Shown here: positions 1-8,105 of the stretch, in pieces
How the letters are laid out: each line of letters starts with the position of its first letter
Numbering within the stretch: position 1 is the stretch's first letter
Source: Stenotrophomonas maltophilia
GTDB lineage: Bacteria; Pseudomonadota; Gammaproteobacteria; Xanthomonadales; Xanthomonadaceae
DNA: 62,541 nucleotides
NCBI RefSeq assembly: GCF_003970865.1
Contig: NZ_RXLZ01000025.1
Span: 1-62,541, forward strand
Direction: 5' to 3'
Translations under genes and position numbers: made by a program
Notes under the pieces: generated by a model
Databases searched by the model: none
The model's input: the letters and a program-made list of their open reading frames with translations, nothing else
What the model was told of the DNA's origin: nothing

Positions 1-137
1 GCTCATTTCCTCCTCAATCTGAGACTTGTACGAGCTCTAGTGACAGGAGGTAACATGCTGTTCTTTTTTTTCAAGCAAAAGAGCGAAATACGAGTGGCAT
101 GCCGTCTCGGGGGCTCGGAGATTTGTATAAGGGACAG
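1..137. other. Illumina/Nextera adapter read-through at contig end
   Basis: This stretch is not genomic. Positions 72-95 match the 24-base Illumina P7 oligonucleotide with several errors, 96-103 fit an 8-base index, and 104-137 match the 34-base Nextera read-2 adapter including the transposase mosaic end, with three mismatches. The poly-T at 63-71 and the unstructured bases before it are what a read gives after running off the end of the adapter (poly-A then noise, seen here in reverse). Any reading frame through this part is an artefact. Confidence 0.93.
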
Positions 138-588
138 TCGGTGCCCCGCCCACCATCACCGTGATGCGCCGCCCGTCCTCCTTGCGGATCATGACCCGCG
201 CCACGTCCAGGTACGGTGGCACCAGCGAGCCGAGTTCGGTGGCACCCAGCGTCGGCAGGCGCGCGAGCAGCGGGGCGTGGATCGCCGGAATCGTGCCGCG
301 TTCCAGCCAGACACCCTTGTCGTCGACCGCCGCGAACCAGAGGTTGCCCCCGGCCTCGGCGTCGAGCTTGTTCCAGCGCGGCTGGTCCAGCACCAACCGC
401 CCGCCTTCACTGTGCACGGCCTTGGCCACGGCTTCAGCCATGAACATGTCCATGCCCCAGGTGTCCTTGTCGCCCCAGGTCAGGATCAGCGCAACAACTG
501 CGAACAGCACGGTGAAGGCCTGCGCCAGGAACAACCGCCAGGCCAACCCCAGCGTGATCGAACGGATCGGACGTGTCGGACGCGCCAT
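138..588 (-). CDS. Two-component sensor histidine kinase, N-terminal part only
   Basis: About 150 codons of a membrane sensor kinase remain. A positively charged N-terminus is followed by one membrane segment at roughly residues 17-38, then a periplasmic sensing region. The second membrane segment, HAMP, histidine and ATPase domains are missing because the contig ends in adapter sequence at 137, not because the gene is broken. It starts one base after the stop of the upstream response regulator gene, so the two are co-transcribed, and it is presumably the partner kinase of that regulator. The signal it senses cannot be told from this fragment. Confidence 0.8.
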
Positions 589-589
589 C

Positions 590-1261
590 TCAGGCCTCCG
601 CCAGCAGGTAGCCGACGCCGCGGATCACGTGGATCTCCACACCGGCCCCGGCCTGCTGCAGCGCCTTGCGCAGCTTGGAAATGTGCGCATCGAGCGCATT
701 GGACTGGATCTCATCATCAAAACCGTACACCGCCGCCTCCAGTGCGCTGCGGGTGACCGTGCGCCCCTGGCGCATCGCCAGCGCCTGCAGCACCAGTACC
801 TGGCGCCGGGGCAGCGCCAGCAGCTGGCCCTCCACCTGCGCCTGCAGCGATTCGAAGTCGAATTCCAGCCGACCCAGATGCAGGCTTGGCGTCACCATCG
901 CCGAGGGCCGCCGCGAGACAGCACGGATCCGCGCCATCAGCTCCTCGATCGCCACCGGCTTCACCAGGTAGTCATCGGCACCGACATCCAGGCCCTCGAC
1001 CTTGTCCGACAACGTGCCCTTGGCCGTCAGCATGATCACCGCCAGGTTCGGGCGCAGCGCACGTGCAGTGGCGACGAAAGCCACGCCATCGCCATCGGGC
1101 AGCTGGCGGTCGAGCAGCATCAGCTGGTGCACCGGCTCGCGCAGCGCGACCGCGGCTTCGGCCAGGCTGCCGACCACGTCGGCGACCACGCCCTGCCGCT
1201 CCAGGCCCGATTGCAGGGCACGGGACAGATCGGGATCGTCTTCGACCAGGAGGATGCGCAT
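590..1261 (-). CDS. OmpR-family response regulator
   Basis: This is a 223-residue transcription regulator with an N-terminal receiver domain and a C-terminal winged-helix DNA-binding domain. The receiver has acidic residues at D8/D9, the phosphoacceptor D51, T79 and the conserved K101 in a KP pair. The C-terminal part carries the usual ALxAHISKLRKAL recognition region and the RGVGYLL ending of QseB/PhoP-like proteins. It lies directly upstream of the truncated kinase, its probable phosphodonor, and is divergent from the MipA/OmpV gene at 1407. A heptamer direct repeat with 11-bp period at 1345-1362 is a plausible binding site. The exact subfamily is not resolved. Confidence 0.92.
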   Translation of the reverse strand: MRILLVEDDPDLSRALQSGLERQGVVADVVGSLAEAAVALREPVHQLMLLDRQLPDGDGVAFVATARALRPNLAVIMLTAKGTLSDKVEGLDVGADDYLVKPVAIEELMARIRAVSRRPSAMVTPSLHLGRLEFDFESLQAQVEGQLLALPRRQVLVLQALAMRQGRTVTRSALEAAVYGFDDEIQSNALDAHISKLRKALQQAGAGVEIHVIRGVGYLLAEA

Positions 1262-1344
1262 CAGGGGCTCGGCTACCGGAAACGGTGCCGATCATAGTGC
1301 CTGGCGCCGGGTTTGGGCGCCTTCGCGTGCCGATTGCCAAGGCG

Positions 1345-1362
1345 CAATGTTCTGACAATGTT
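1345..1362. promoter_or_regulatory. Heptamer direct repeat, candidate response-regulator box
   Basis: CAATGTT occurs twice, at 1345-1351 and 1356-1362, separated by four bases, giving an 11-bp period. OmpR/PhoP-type regulators commonly bind such direct repeats on one face of the helix. It sits in the only intergenic space between the divergent regulator gene and the MipA/OmpV gene, 45 bp before the latter's start. Binding is inferred. Confidence 0.4.
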
Positions 1363-1406
1363 GTGCGCGCACCATACACAGCCATCCCCCGCAAAGTGGC
1401 TGATCG

Positions 1407-2174
1407 ATGCCGTCGTTGTCCCCGACCCTGCTGCGCCCGTTGCTGTTCTCCGCTGCCATCGGCCTGCCGTTGATCGCCCACGCCGCCGACCGGAACCCGG
1501 GGGTGCAGGCCGGTATCAGTGCCGGCGCGACCTCAGGGGCGTACGCCCACTACGACGTCAAGCCGCTGGTCGTACCGTCCATTGCCTGGCAGGGCGAGCG
1601 CTTCTTCGCCAGCCCGGGCTCGCTGGGCATGTACGTGTACAAGCGCGATGGCCTGCGCCTGTCGGCGGCGGTCACGCCCTACACGCTGCGCTTCAAGACC
1701 GACGACGTGAACGATCCTCAGCTGCGTCGCCTGCACAGCCGGCAGATGTCCGCCATGGCCGGCATCAATGGTGAATACAGCGCCGACTGGGGCATCGTCG
1801 AGGCCAGCGTGATGCGCGAGGTCACCGGGCACGGAGGTGGCATGGAGTCGCGCCTGCACTACAGCTATCCGATCCAGGCCGGTCGCTTCACCTGGGTGCC
1901 CAAGGTCGGAGTGGTGCACTCCAGTGCGCGCCTGCTCGACTACTACTACGGCATCACCGACGAAGAAGCGCTGCGCTCGGGACTTGCCGCCTACAACCCG
2001 GGCAGCGCGACATCACCGAGCCTGCAGATCGCGGTCAGCACGCCCCTGGGCACGAAGTGGCGCGCGACCGGCGTCGTCGCCAACCAGTGGTTCGGCGATG
2101 CAGTAAAGGACAGCCCGATGGCCCGTCGCGGTACGCAGACGTCGGCCTTCGTTTCCCTGATGCGCTCATTCTGA
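1407..2174 (+). CDS. MipA/OmpV-family outer membrane protein
   Basis: This 255-residue protein has a signal peptide ending near residues 24-27 (AHA-A), alternating beta-strand patterns and a terminal phenylalanine, as in outer-membrane barrels. The AxGxxxGAYAHYD start, the long central strand region and the YYYGI(T)xxEA element match the MipA/OmpV family. In E. coli MipA is a scaffold linking murein synthesis and hydrolysis; OmpV homologues elsewhere are general surface proteins, so the precise role here is open. It is divergent from a two-component system, and such pairs occur in other proteobacteria, which suggests it is a target of that system. Confidence 0.85.
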   Translation: MPSLSPTLLRPLLFSAAIGLPLIAHAADRNPGVQAGISAGATSGAYAHYDVKPLVVPSIAWQGERFFASPGSLGMYVYKRDGLRLSAAVTPYTLRFKTDDVNDPQLRRLHSRQMSAMAGINGEYSADWGIVEASVMREVTGHGGGMESRLHYSYPIQAGRFTWVPKVGVVHSSARLLDYYYGITDEEALRSGLAAYNPGSATSPSLQIAVSTPLGTKWRATGVVANQWFGDAVKDSPMARRGTQTSAFVSLMRSF

Positions 2175-2204
2175 TCGAGCGCCCGCAACGGACAAGGACC
2201 CCCC

Positions 2205-2489
2205 ATGGCCTCCGTCTCCCCTGCTGCTGAAGCACACGCGATCCTGCGTGCCCCGGACCTGGACAGCGCCGAGCGCGCCTACCTGGGGCTGCTGCCCGAC
2301 CTGGAACACGTGAACGCGCTGACGCGCCGCGCACTGGGCCTTTCGCGTGCTGCCGATGCGGCACGCGGCTATGCGTTGTCGATGACGCTGGTGGGATTGC
2401 GCCTGCAGGAACTTGAGATGGGCGAAGCGACCGCAAAGGAACATCGCCAGGCCACCCTGCGCAGCCTGCGCCAGGCCTTCAGCGCCTGA
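2205..2489 (+). CDS. Small hypothetical protein, helical
   Basis: This 94-residue product is Ala/Leu-rich with no signal peptide or membrane segment and looks wholly alpha-helical. It begins 30 bp after the MipA/OmpV stop, with an AAGGA-like ribosome site, so it may share that transcript. I do not recognise a family. Typical high-G+C third-position usage supports it as a real gene. Confidence 0.6.
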   Translation: MASVSPAAEAHAILRAPDLDSAERAYLGLLPDLEHVNALTRRALGLSRAADAARGYALSMTLVGLRLQELEMGEATAKEHRQATLRSLRQAFSA

Positions 2490-2534
2490 GCGCAGGCCAG
2501 CAACGCTGCCGGTGCTGCAGGGCAGCGGGAAGAC

Positions 2535-2675
2535 TCAGCGGAACGTGGTCCACGCCAGCACTGCCGCCAGCAGGGCCACCCAGATCACCGCCTTGAAGGT
2601 GCCCTCCAGCATGTTGCCGCCGAACAGCAGCTCGAGGATGGGATTGGGCCGGGAAACCGGAACATGCTCGCTCAT
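2535..2675 (-). CDS. 46-residue single-pass membrane protein
   Basis: The reverse strand encodes a 46-residue protein starting MSEHVPVSRPNP and ending TTFR. A polar N-terminus is followed by one strongly hydrophobic segment at about residues 28-43. An AGGA lies about 10 bases before the start. It is convergent with the hypothetical gene ending at 2489 and divergent from the thioredoxin-like gene at 2835. It could be a conserved small inner-membrane protein of the family, but no function can be given. Confidence 0.55.
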   Translation of the reverse strand: MSEHVPVSRPNPILELLFGGNMLEGTFKAVIWVALLAAVLAWTTFR

Positions 2676-2834
2676 CGGTGTTTGATCCTGGTGGTTGCGG
2701 GGTGCGCGTGCCTGACCGCGCAGGCACCACTCTAGTACAGGCGGCGCCTCTACGGACGTGCGGGGAACATCGCCTTAACAACCCGCGCGCCCGTTCGGGT
2801 ATGTTCGGTCCAACGCTGTGTTCAAGGATGATCG

Positions 2835-3404
2835 ATGCTCAAGCGCGTCCTGTTCCCCGTTGTCGCCCTGCTGCTGTCCGCGTTGATCGTCGCGCTGGGA
2901 TGGCAGAACCGCCAGCTCCGGCAGATCAACGCGCAGATGGCTGCCCAACTGCAGAACATGCGGCTGGAAGCACATGGCCTCGGCCTGGGCAGCCGTCCGG
3001 AAGCACTGGCGCTGCGCACGACCCAGCACACCCACGTCGATATCGGCGGTGCGCGCGACGCACCTCAGATCCTGTACTTCTTTTCCACCACCTGCCGCTA
3101 CTGCCTGGCCTCGATGCCGCAGTTGAAACAGATCGCAGCGGCGCGCGGCCGCAGTGAACTGATCGGTGTGGGACTGCCCCCTTACGACCAACTGGCCGAC
3201 TACGCCGGACAGCATGCATTGCAGTTCCCGATCGCCATCGACAGCGAAGGCGATGCGTCCAAGCGCTACCGCGCCACGGTCACGCCGATGCTGATGGTGC
3301 TGGCCACCGATGGCAGCGTGACCTACAAGCACGTGGGCCAGCTTGATGAGCAGGTGGTACGCGCCGCCATGAACTCGCTGACGCCGGCCCCTGCACTGCC
3401 CTGA
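2835..3404 (+). CDS. Membrane-anchored TlpA/thioredoxin-like protein
   Basis: The 189-residue product has an uncleaved-looking N-terminal membrane anchor (about residues 5-22), a short coiled-coil-like stretch (25-45) and a periplasmic thioredoxin fold. The redox motif is CRYC at residues 87-90, preceded by FFSTT, and the cis-proline loop is T150-P151. This matches the redoxin/TlpA group, which reduces or oxidises periplasmic disulfides. The next gene downstream encodes a secreted Cys-rich peptide, making that peptide a possible substrate (inference). The direction of the redox reaction cannot be read from sequence. Confidence 0.85.
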   Translation: MLKRVLFPVVALLLSALIVALGWQNRQLRQINAQMAAQLQNMRLEAHGLGLGSRPEALALRTTQHTHVDIGGARDAPQILYFFSTTCRYCLASMPQLKQIAAARGRSELIGVGLPPYDQLADYAGQHALQFPIAIDSEGDASKRYRATVTPMLMVLATDGSVTYKHVGQLDEQVVRAAMNSLTPAPALP

Positions 3405-3517
3405 TATGCCGCGCGCCGCATCGGCGCACGCGTCGTTGTTCACCGCATACGCGCCACAACCGGCACTCCGGTGCCTTCGGCAACTGCAACTCCACAACGC
3501 CAACCAAGGAGATACAC

Positions 3518-3706
3518 ATGATCGGAAAGAAAGTGCTTTCGTCCGTCGCCGGTATCGTCGTTGTCGCGGCCATGGCCTTCGGTGCCAGCCAGGCCTTCGC
3601 CGTCGCCCCCAAGACCGGCTATGCGCCCGGTTGCGAGCCGCATCCGAGCTGCCCGTTCGGCAACTCGGGCAAGCCTGGCCAGGTACTGTGCTGTGATCCG
3701 CTGTAA
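3518..3706 (+). CDS. 62-residue secreted Cys-rich peptide precursor
   Basis: A strong ribosome site (AAGGAG, seven bases before ATG) precedes a 62-residue protein. Residues 1-28 form a textbook signal peptide ending AFA. The predicted mature peptide of about 34 residues contains four cysteines (one C-x5-C pair and an adjacent CC near the C-terminus) and many Gly and Pro residues. It follows the thioredoxin-like gene by 113 bp on the same strand and is followed by a strong hairpin terminator. I do not recognise the family. It could be a redox-shuttling, metal-binding or exported signalling peptide; none of these is shown. Confidence 0.7.
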   Translation: MIGKKVLSSVAGIVVVAAMAFGASQAFAVAPKTGYAPGCEPHPSCPFGNSGKPGQVLCCDPL

Positions 3707-3810
3707 TCGAAGCCGCGTCGCAGGTCGGCCCCGCTGATCTGCTGCAGGCCCTGCAGCGCTGATCCAGCGCTGCGGCGATGATCGGTGCCCACCCGCACAT
3801 TGGGCACCAC

Positions 3811-3838
3811 GCCGGGCCGCCTCCAGGGGCGGCCCGGC
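3811..3838 (+). terminator. Strong GC hairpin, probable terminator
   Basis: An 11-bp perfect stem (3811-3821 with 3828-3838) encloses a six-base loop and is followed by TCTTCC. The U-tract is weak, but the position about 100 bp after the peptide gene suits a terminator. Confidence 0.6.
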
Positions 3839-3965
3839 TCTTCCGGCCCCGGATTCATCCTTCCCCGGGCGCCTTGGCGCGCGCTTTACCGGCTTTCGTC
3901 GCATACCGGTTTCACACCGCAGAGGGCAGTGCCACGCTGGACTCCCTTCTCCGGAGCACCGTGCC

Positions 3966-4298
3966 ATGCCGATGCTTGCCCTGCTGCTGTTGTGCGCTGG
4001 CCTGTTCGGCCGCGATACCGACGCCGGGGATCCTTCCCTGCGCAGCCAGATCCTGCAGGCCGACGCTGGGCAGGCAGAAACATCCTCGATGCCGGATCGG
4101 AACGCGGCCCCAGCCACCCTGCAGCTGTATCGGCTGCGCCAGGATCGCGTACTGCGCGTGGGCAATCAGCCCCTGCAGGCCGACGCCCCGCAGCGGCACG
4201 CCGGCTCGGCGCGTTTCGCGCAGGTATGGGAACGCGTGGACGGGCACTGGCGGCTGCAGCGCATGATCAGCATTGACGAATGGGTGGCCCAACGCTGA
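3966..4298 (+). CDS. Hypothetical protein with NTF2/DUF4440-like C-terminus
   Basis: The reading frame gives 110 residues. A short hydrophobic N-terminus could be a poor signal peptide. The C-terminal 35 residues (around RFAQVWERVDGHWRLQRMIS) resemble the last strands of SnoaL/DUF4440 folds, but the protein is too short for a complete one. It may be a remnant or a distinct small family. It is flanked by terminators on both sides, so it is likely monocistronic. Confidence 0.45.
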   Translation: MPMLALLLLCAGLFGRDTDAGDPSLRSQILQADAGQAETSSMPDRNAAPATLQLYRLRQDRVLRVGNQPLQADAPQRHAGSARFAQVWERVDGHWRLQRMISIDEWVAQR

Positions 4299-4326
4299 TC
4301 GCGGGTTGCAGCCCACCGGCGCAAAC

Positions 4327-4352
4327 GAAAAAAGCCGGCCCAAGGCCGGCTT
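4327..4352 (-). terminator. Intrinsic terminator downstream of the tRNA-Val pair
   Basis: On the reverse strand a 9-bp stem (4344-4352 with 4332-4340) with a three-base loop runs into six T residues. It ends the transcript of the two tRNA-Val genes and may also serve the convergent hypothetical gene. Confidence 0.8.
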
Positions 4353-4394
4353 CCATCGTGATCCACCGCTGCACCAGCAATGCCGGGAGCCAGG

Positions 4395-4469
4395 TGGTGG
4401 GCGGTACAGGGTTCGAACCTGTGACCCCTACCATGTCAAGGTAGTGCTCTACCGCTGAGCTAACCGCCC
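4395..4469 (-). tRNA. tRNA-Val(GAC), second copy
   Basis: The 75-base reverse-strand sequence folds as a cloverleaf: GGGCGGT acceptor paired with ACCGCCC, the TAGCTCAGC D-arm start, anticodon loop TTGACAT with anticodon GAC, and T-arm GGTTCGAACC. The CCA end is encoded. It is nearly identical to the copy at 4568-4642. Confidence 0.97.
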
Positions 4470-4507
4470 ATCTTGTTCTTGCCGCCCGAAAGCTGGCCTT
4501 GCTACGT

Positions 4508-4534
4508 AAAAACCCGGCGCCAGGGCCGGGCTTT
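4508..4534 (-). terminator. Hairpin between the two tRNA genes
   Basis: A CCCGGC/GCCGGG stem with a six-base loop is followed on the reverse strand by five T residues. It could terminate or process the transcript between the two tRNA-Val copies. Confidence 0.55.
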
Positions 4535-4567
4535 GCAGTTCACGACAGCCTCCTTCCGGAGACTTCG

Positions 4568-4642
4568 TGGTGGGCGGTACAGGGTTCGAACCTGTGACCC
4601 CTACCATGTCAAGGTAGTGCTCTACCGCTGAGCTAACCGCCC
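4568..4642 (-). tRNA. tRNA-Val(GAC), first copy
   Basis: This is the promoter-proximal of two tandem valine tRNA genes: a 75-base cloverleaf with anticodon GAC, encoded CCA and the same arms as its partner at 4395-4469. It lies downstream of uvrB on the same strand but has its own promoter at 4688-4716. Confidence 0.97.
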
Positions 4643-4687
4643 GTTTTTGCTTCTGAACGTCCGCGATTGCGTCGGTGCAGGCCGCGT

Positions 4688-4716
4688 ATATTACGGATGC
4701 CGGCCGTGAAGCGCAA
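4688..4716 (-). promoter_or_regulatory. Sigma-70 promoter of the tRNA-Val pair
   Basis: On the reverse strand TTGCGC (4711-4716) and TAATAT (4688-4693) are separated by exactly 17 bp. The predicted start is about 40 bases before the first mature tRNA. It lies between the uvrB stop and the tRNA genes. Confidence 0.75.
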
Positions 4717-4749
4717 CACTTTTGTGAAGAAGATGCTGCACTGCCGCGT

Positions 4750-6774
<2,025 letters not shown>

Positions 6775-6784
6775 GGTGTTGCCA

Positions 6785-6806
6785 GTTCCCGGGAACGGTG
6801 AGTATA
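6785..6806 (-). promoter_or_regulatory. Candidate uvrB -10 box and palindrome
   Basis: TATACT on the reverse strand at 6801-6806 is a consensus -10, 27 bp from the uvrB start. A perfect 12-bp palindrome, GTTCCCGGGAAC (6785-6796), covers the expected transcription start. No clear -35 and no recognised LexA box is present. Confidence 0.4.
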
Positions 6807-6903
6807 CGGGGCAAGCGGTGACGGCCGGCTGAGGGGTTTCCGGGCAGGCGGGCGCGGCGTTGGCTGATGGCGCCGCCGACGCCGGACGAGGGAGGCTGGA
6901 CCC

Positions 6904-7440
6904 ATGCGCCACTCCCCCTTCCCCAGCCCCACCGCGCCGCGAGGCATGCATCTGGTCGAACTAGTGGCGGTCGTGGCAGTGATGGCCGTGCTGCTGGCGG
7001 CGGGTTGGCCCTCCCTGCATTCGATGCTGTTGCGGCACCGTGCGGACGCCACCCGCATCAACCTGCAGTCCGGGCTCGCTACTGCGCGCTACCAGGCGAT
7101 CATGCGCCGTACCTTGATCGGCATCTGCGCAAGTGCCGACGGCCATCACTGCGGCGACGACTGGAGCCAGGGCTGGATCATCTACAGGGCAAGCGGCGGG
7201 CGACAACCACCCTCTTCTGCCGACGCGATTCTGATGCACCAGGCAGGCTTTCCGAACATCAAGATCCGGGGAGCCACGAGCAGTGGTCGACCACAACTTT
7301 ACTTCCAACCGGATGGCCGCAGCCCTGGCGCCAACCTGACGTTGCGCATCTGCGCGGACGGCCGTGAGCACTCCCGGATAATCGTCAGCAACAGTGGTCG
7401 CGTCCGATCAACACGGACCAGGACCGATCGACCCTGCTGA
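6904..7440 (+). CDS. GspH/FimT-like pseudopilin
   Basis: The 178-residue protein carries a type IV prepilin signature: a short basic leader ending in glycine at residue 14, then MHLVEL with glutamate at mature position +5 and a hydrophobic helix. The rest resembles the GspH/FimT minor pilins, with paired cysteines around residues 75 and 83. It would be cleaved by PilD and join the type IV pilus tip or a secretion pseudopilus. It is a lone gene divergent from uvrB and separated by a tRNA from the minor pilin operon, whose own fimT lies at 14030-14545. It may be a duplicate with a diverged leader. Confidence 0.8.
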   Translation: MRHSPFPSPTAPRGMHLVELVAVVAVMAVLLAAGWPSLHSMLLRHRADATRINLQSGLATARYQAIMRRTLIGICASADGHHCGDDWSQGWIIYRASGGRQPPSSADAILMHQAGFPNIKIRGATSSGRPQLYFQPDGRSPGANLTLRICADGREHSRIIVSNSGRVRSTRTRTDRPC

Positions 7441-7444
7441 TAAC

Positions 7445-7475
7445 AAAAAAGGCCTGCGGATGACCGCAAGCCTTT
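7445..7475 (-). terminator. Terminator between pseudopilin gene and tRNA-Asn
   Basis: An 11-bp stem with one mismatch (7448-7459 with 7464-7475) runs into six T residues on the reverse strand and three on the forward strand. It should end the tRNA-Asn transcript and probably the convergent pseudopilin transcript. Confidence 0.75.
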
Positions 7476-7488
7476 GATGCGTATAACT

Positions 7489-7565
7489 TGGCGCCCGAAG
7501 TTGGACTCGAACCAACGACCCCCTGATTAACAGTCAAGTGCTCTAACCGGCTGAGCTATTCGGGC
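7489..7565 (-). tRNA. tRNA-Asn(GTT)
   Basis: The 77-base reverse-strand cloverleaf has acceptor GCCCGAA paired with TTCGGGC, anticodon loop CTGTTAA (anticodon GTT), a GGTTCGAGTCC T-arm and an encoded CCA. A promoter at 7576-7604 places the transcript start a few bases before it. Confidence 0.97.
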
Positions 7566-7575
7566 GGGGAGGCGC

Positions 7576-7604
7576 ATTGTAATCACCTCGATCAGAGAGT
7601 GCAA
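7576..7604 (-). promoter_or_regulatory. Sigma-70 promoter of tRNA-Asn
   Basis: TTGCAC (7599-7604) and TACAAT (7576-7581) on the reverse strand are separated by exactly 17 bp, close to consensus. The expected start is about four bases before the mature tRNA. Confidence 0.8.
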
Positions 7605-7644
7605 CACTCCTGTCCACGACGCCCGCTGGCGCACTTTTCCCACG

Positions 7645-8067
7645 TCACCAGCATTCGGACAGCGTGCCCTTGGACGTCTTCACATTGGCCTGGTTGAGAG
7701 ACAGGTCACCACACTTGTCTTTGGCCTGAGCATTGGCAGCCGTCGCCGTAAATGTAAACGTCGATTGCGCGGTTTCCATGGACAAGGTGTAAGCCGCCGT
7801 ACCACCCTCACGAGGAGAGTTGATCGAATCCGCGCCGCCCGGGAAGGTGAAGCCCACATAGGTGTTGTTGATGGTGTGGTAACGCTCGGCCAGCTGCGCG
7901 TACTCCACCAGGTCGGCCTTGGCCTGTGCCCGCCGCGACTTTCGCACATGTTCGCTGTAGTTCGGGTAAGCAATCGCAGCGAGGATCGCCACGACCGCCA
8001 CCACGATCATCAGTTCAATGAGAGTAAATCCACGGGCCAGGCGGCCAGGGGCAAACGTCGTGTGCAT
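7645..8067 (-). CDS. pilE: Type IV pilus minor pilin PilE
   Basis: The 140-residue prepilin has an RGFTLIEL cleavage site near residue 12, the N-terminal hydrophobic helix typical of type IV pilins, and a C-terminal disulfide region with cysteines in DKC and SEC just before the end. The start at 8067 is chosen for its GGAG site and short leader; upstream codons in frame have no homology. It is the last gene of the fimT-pilV-pilW-pilX-pilY1 operon, 38 bp after pilY1, and is expected to act with PilVWX and PilY1 in priming pilus assembly. Confidence 0.9.
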   Translation of the reverse strand: MHTTFAPGRLARGFTLIELMIVVAVVAILAAIAYPNYSEHVRKSRRAQAKADLVEYAQLAERYHTINNTYVGFTFPGGADSINSPREGGTAAYTLSMETAQSTFTFTATAANAQAKDKCGDLSLNQANVKTSKGTLSECW

Positions 8068-8105
8068 TGCAGCAACTCCATTGATCGACGAAGCACGGAC
8101 GCCAC

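Noticed and set aside
40..756. Long forward frame at the window start
   Set aside because: It begins in adapter sequence and continues antisense to the kinase and regulator genes; no homology.
4395..4642. tRNA-associated integration site
   Set aside because: The tandem tRNA-Val genes have no integrase gene or displaced 3' tRNA fragment nearby; the duplication is an ordinary tRNA pair.
6775..6903. LexA box upstream of uvrB
   Set aside because: The palindrome GTTCCCGGGAAC does not match the known Xanthomonadaceae or E. coli LexA consensus.
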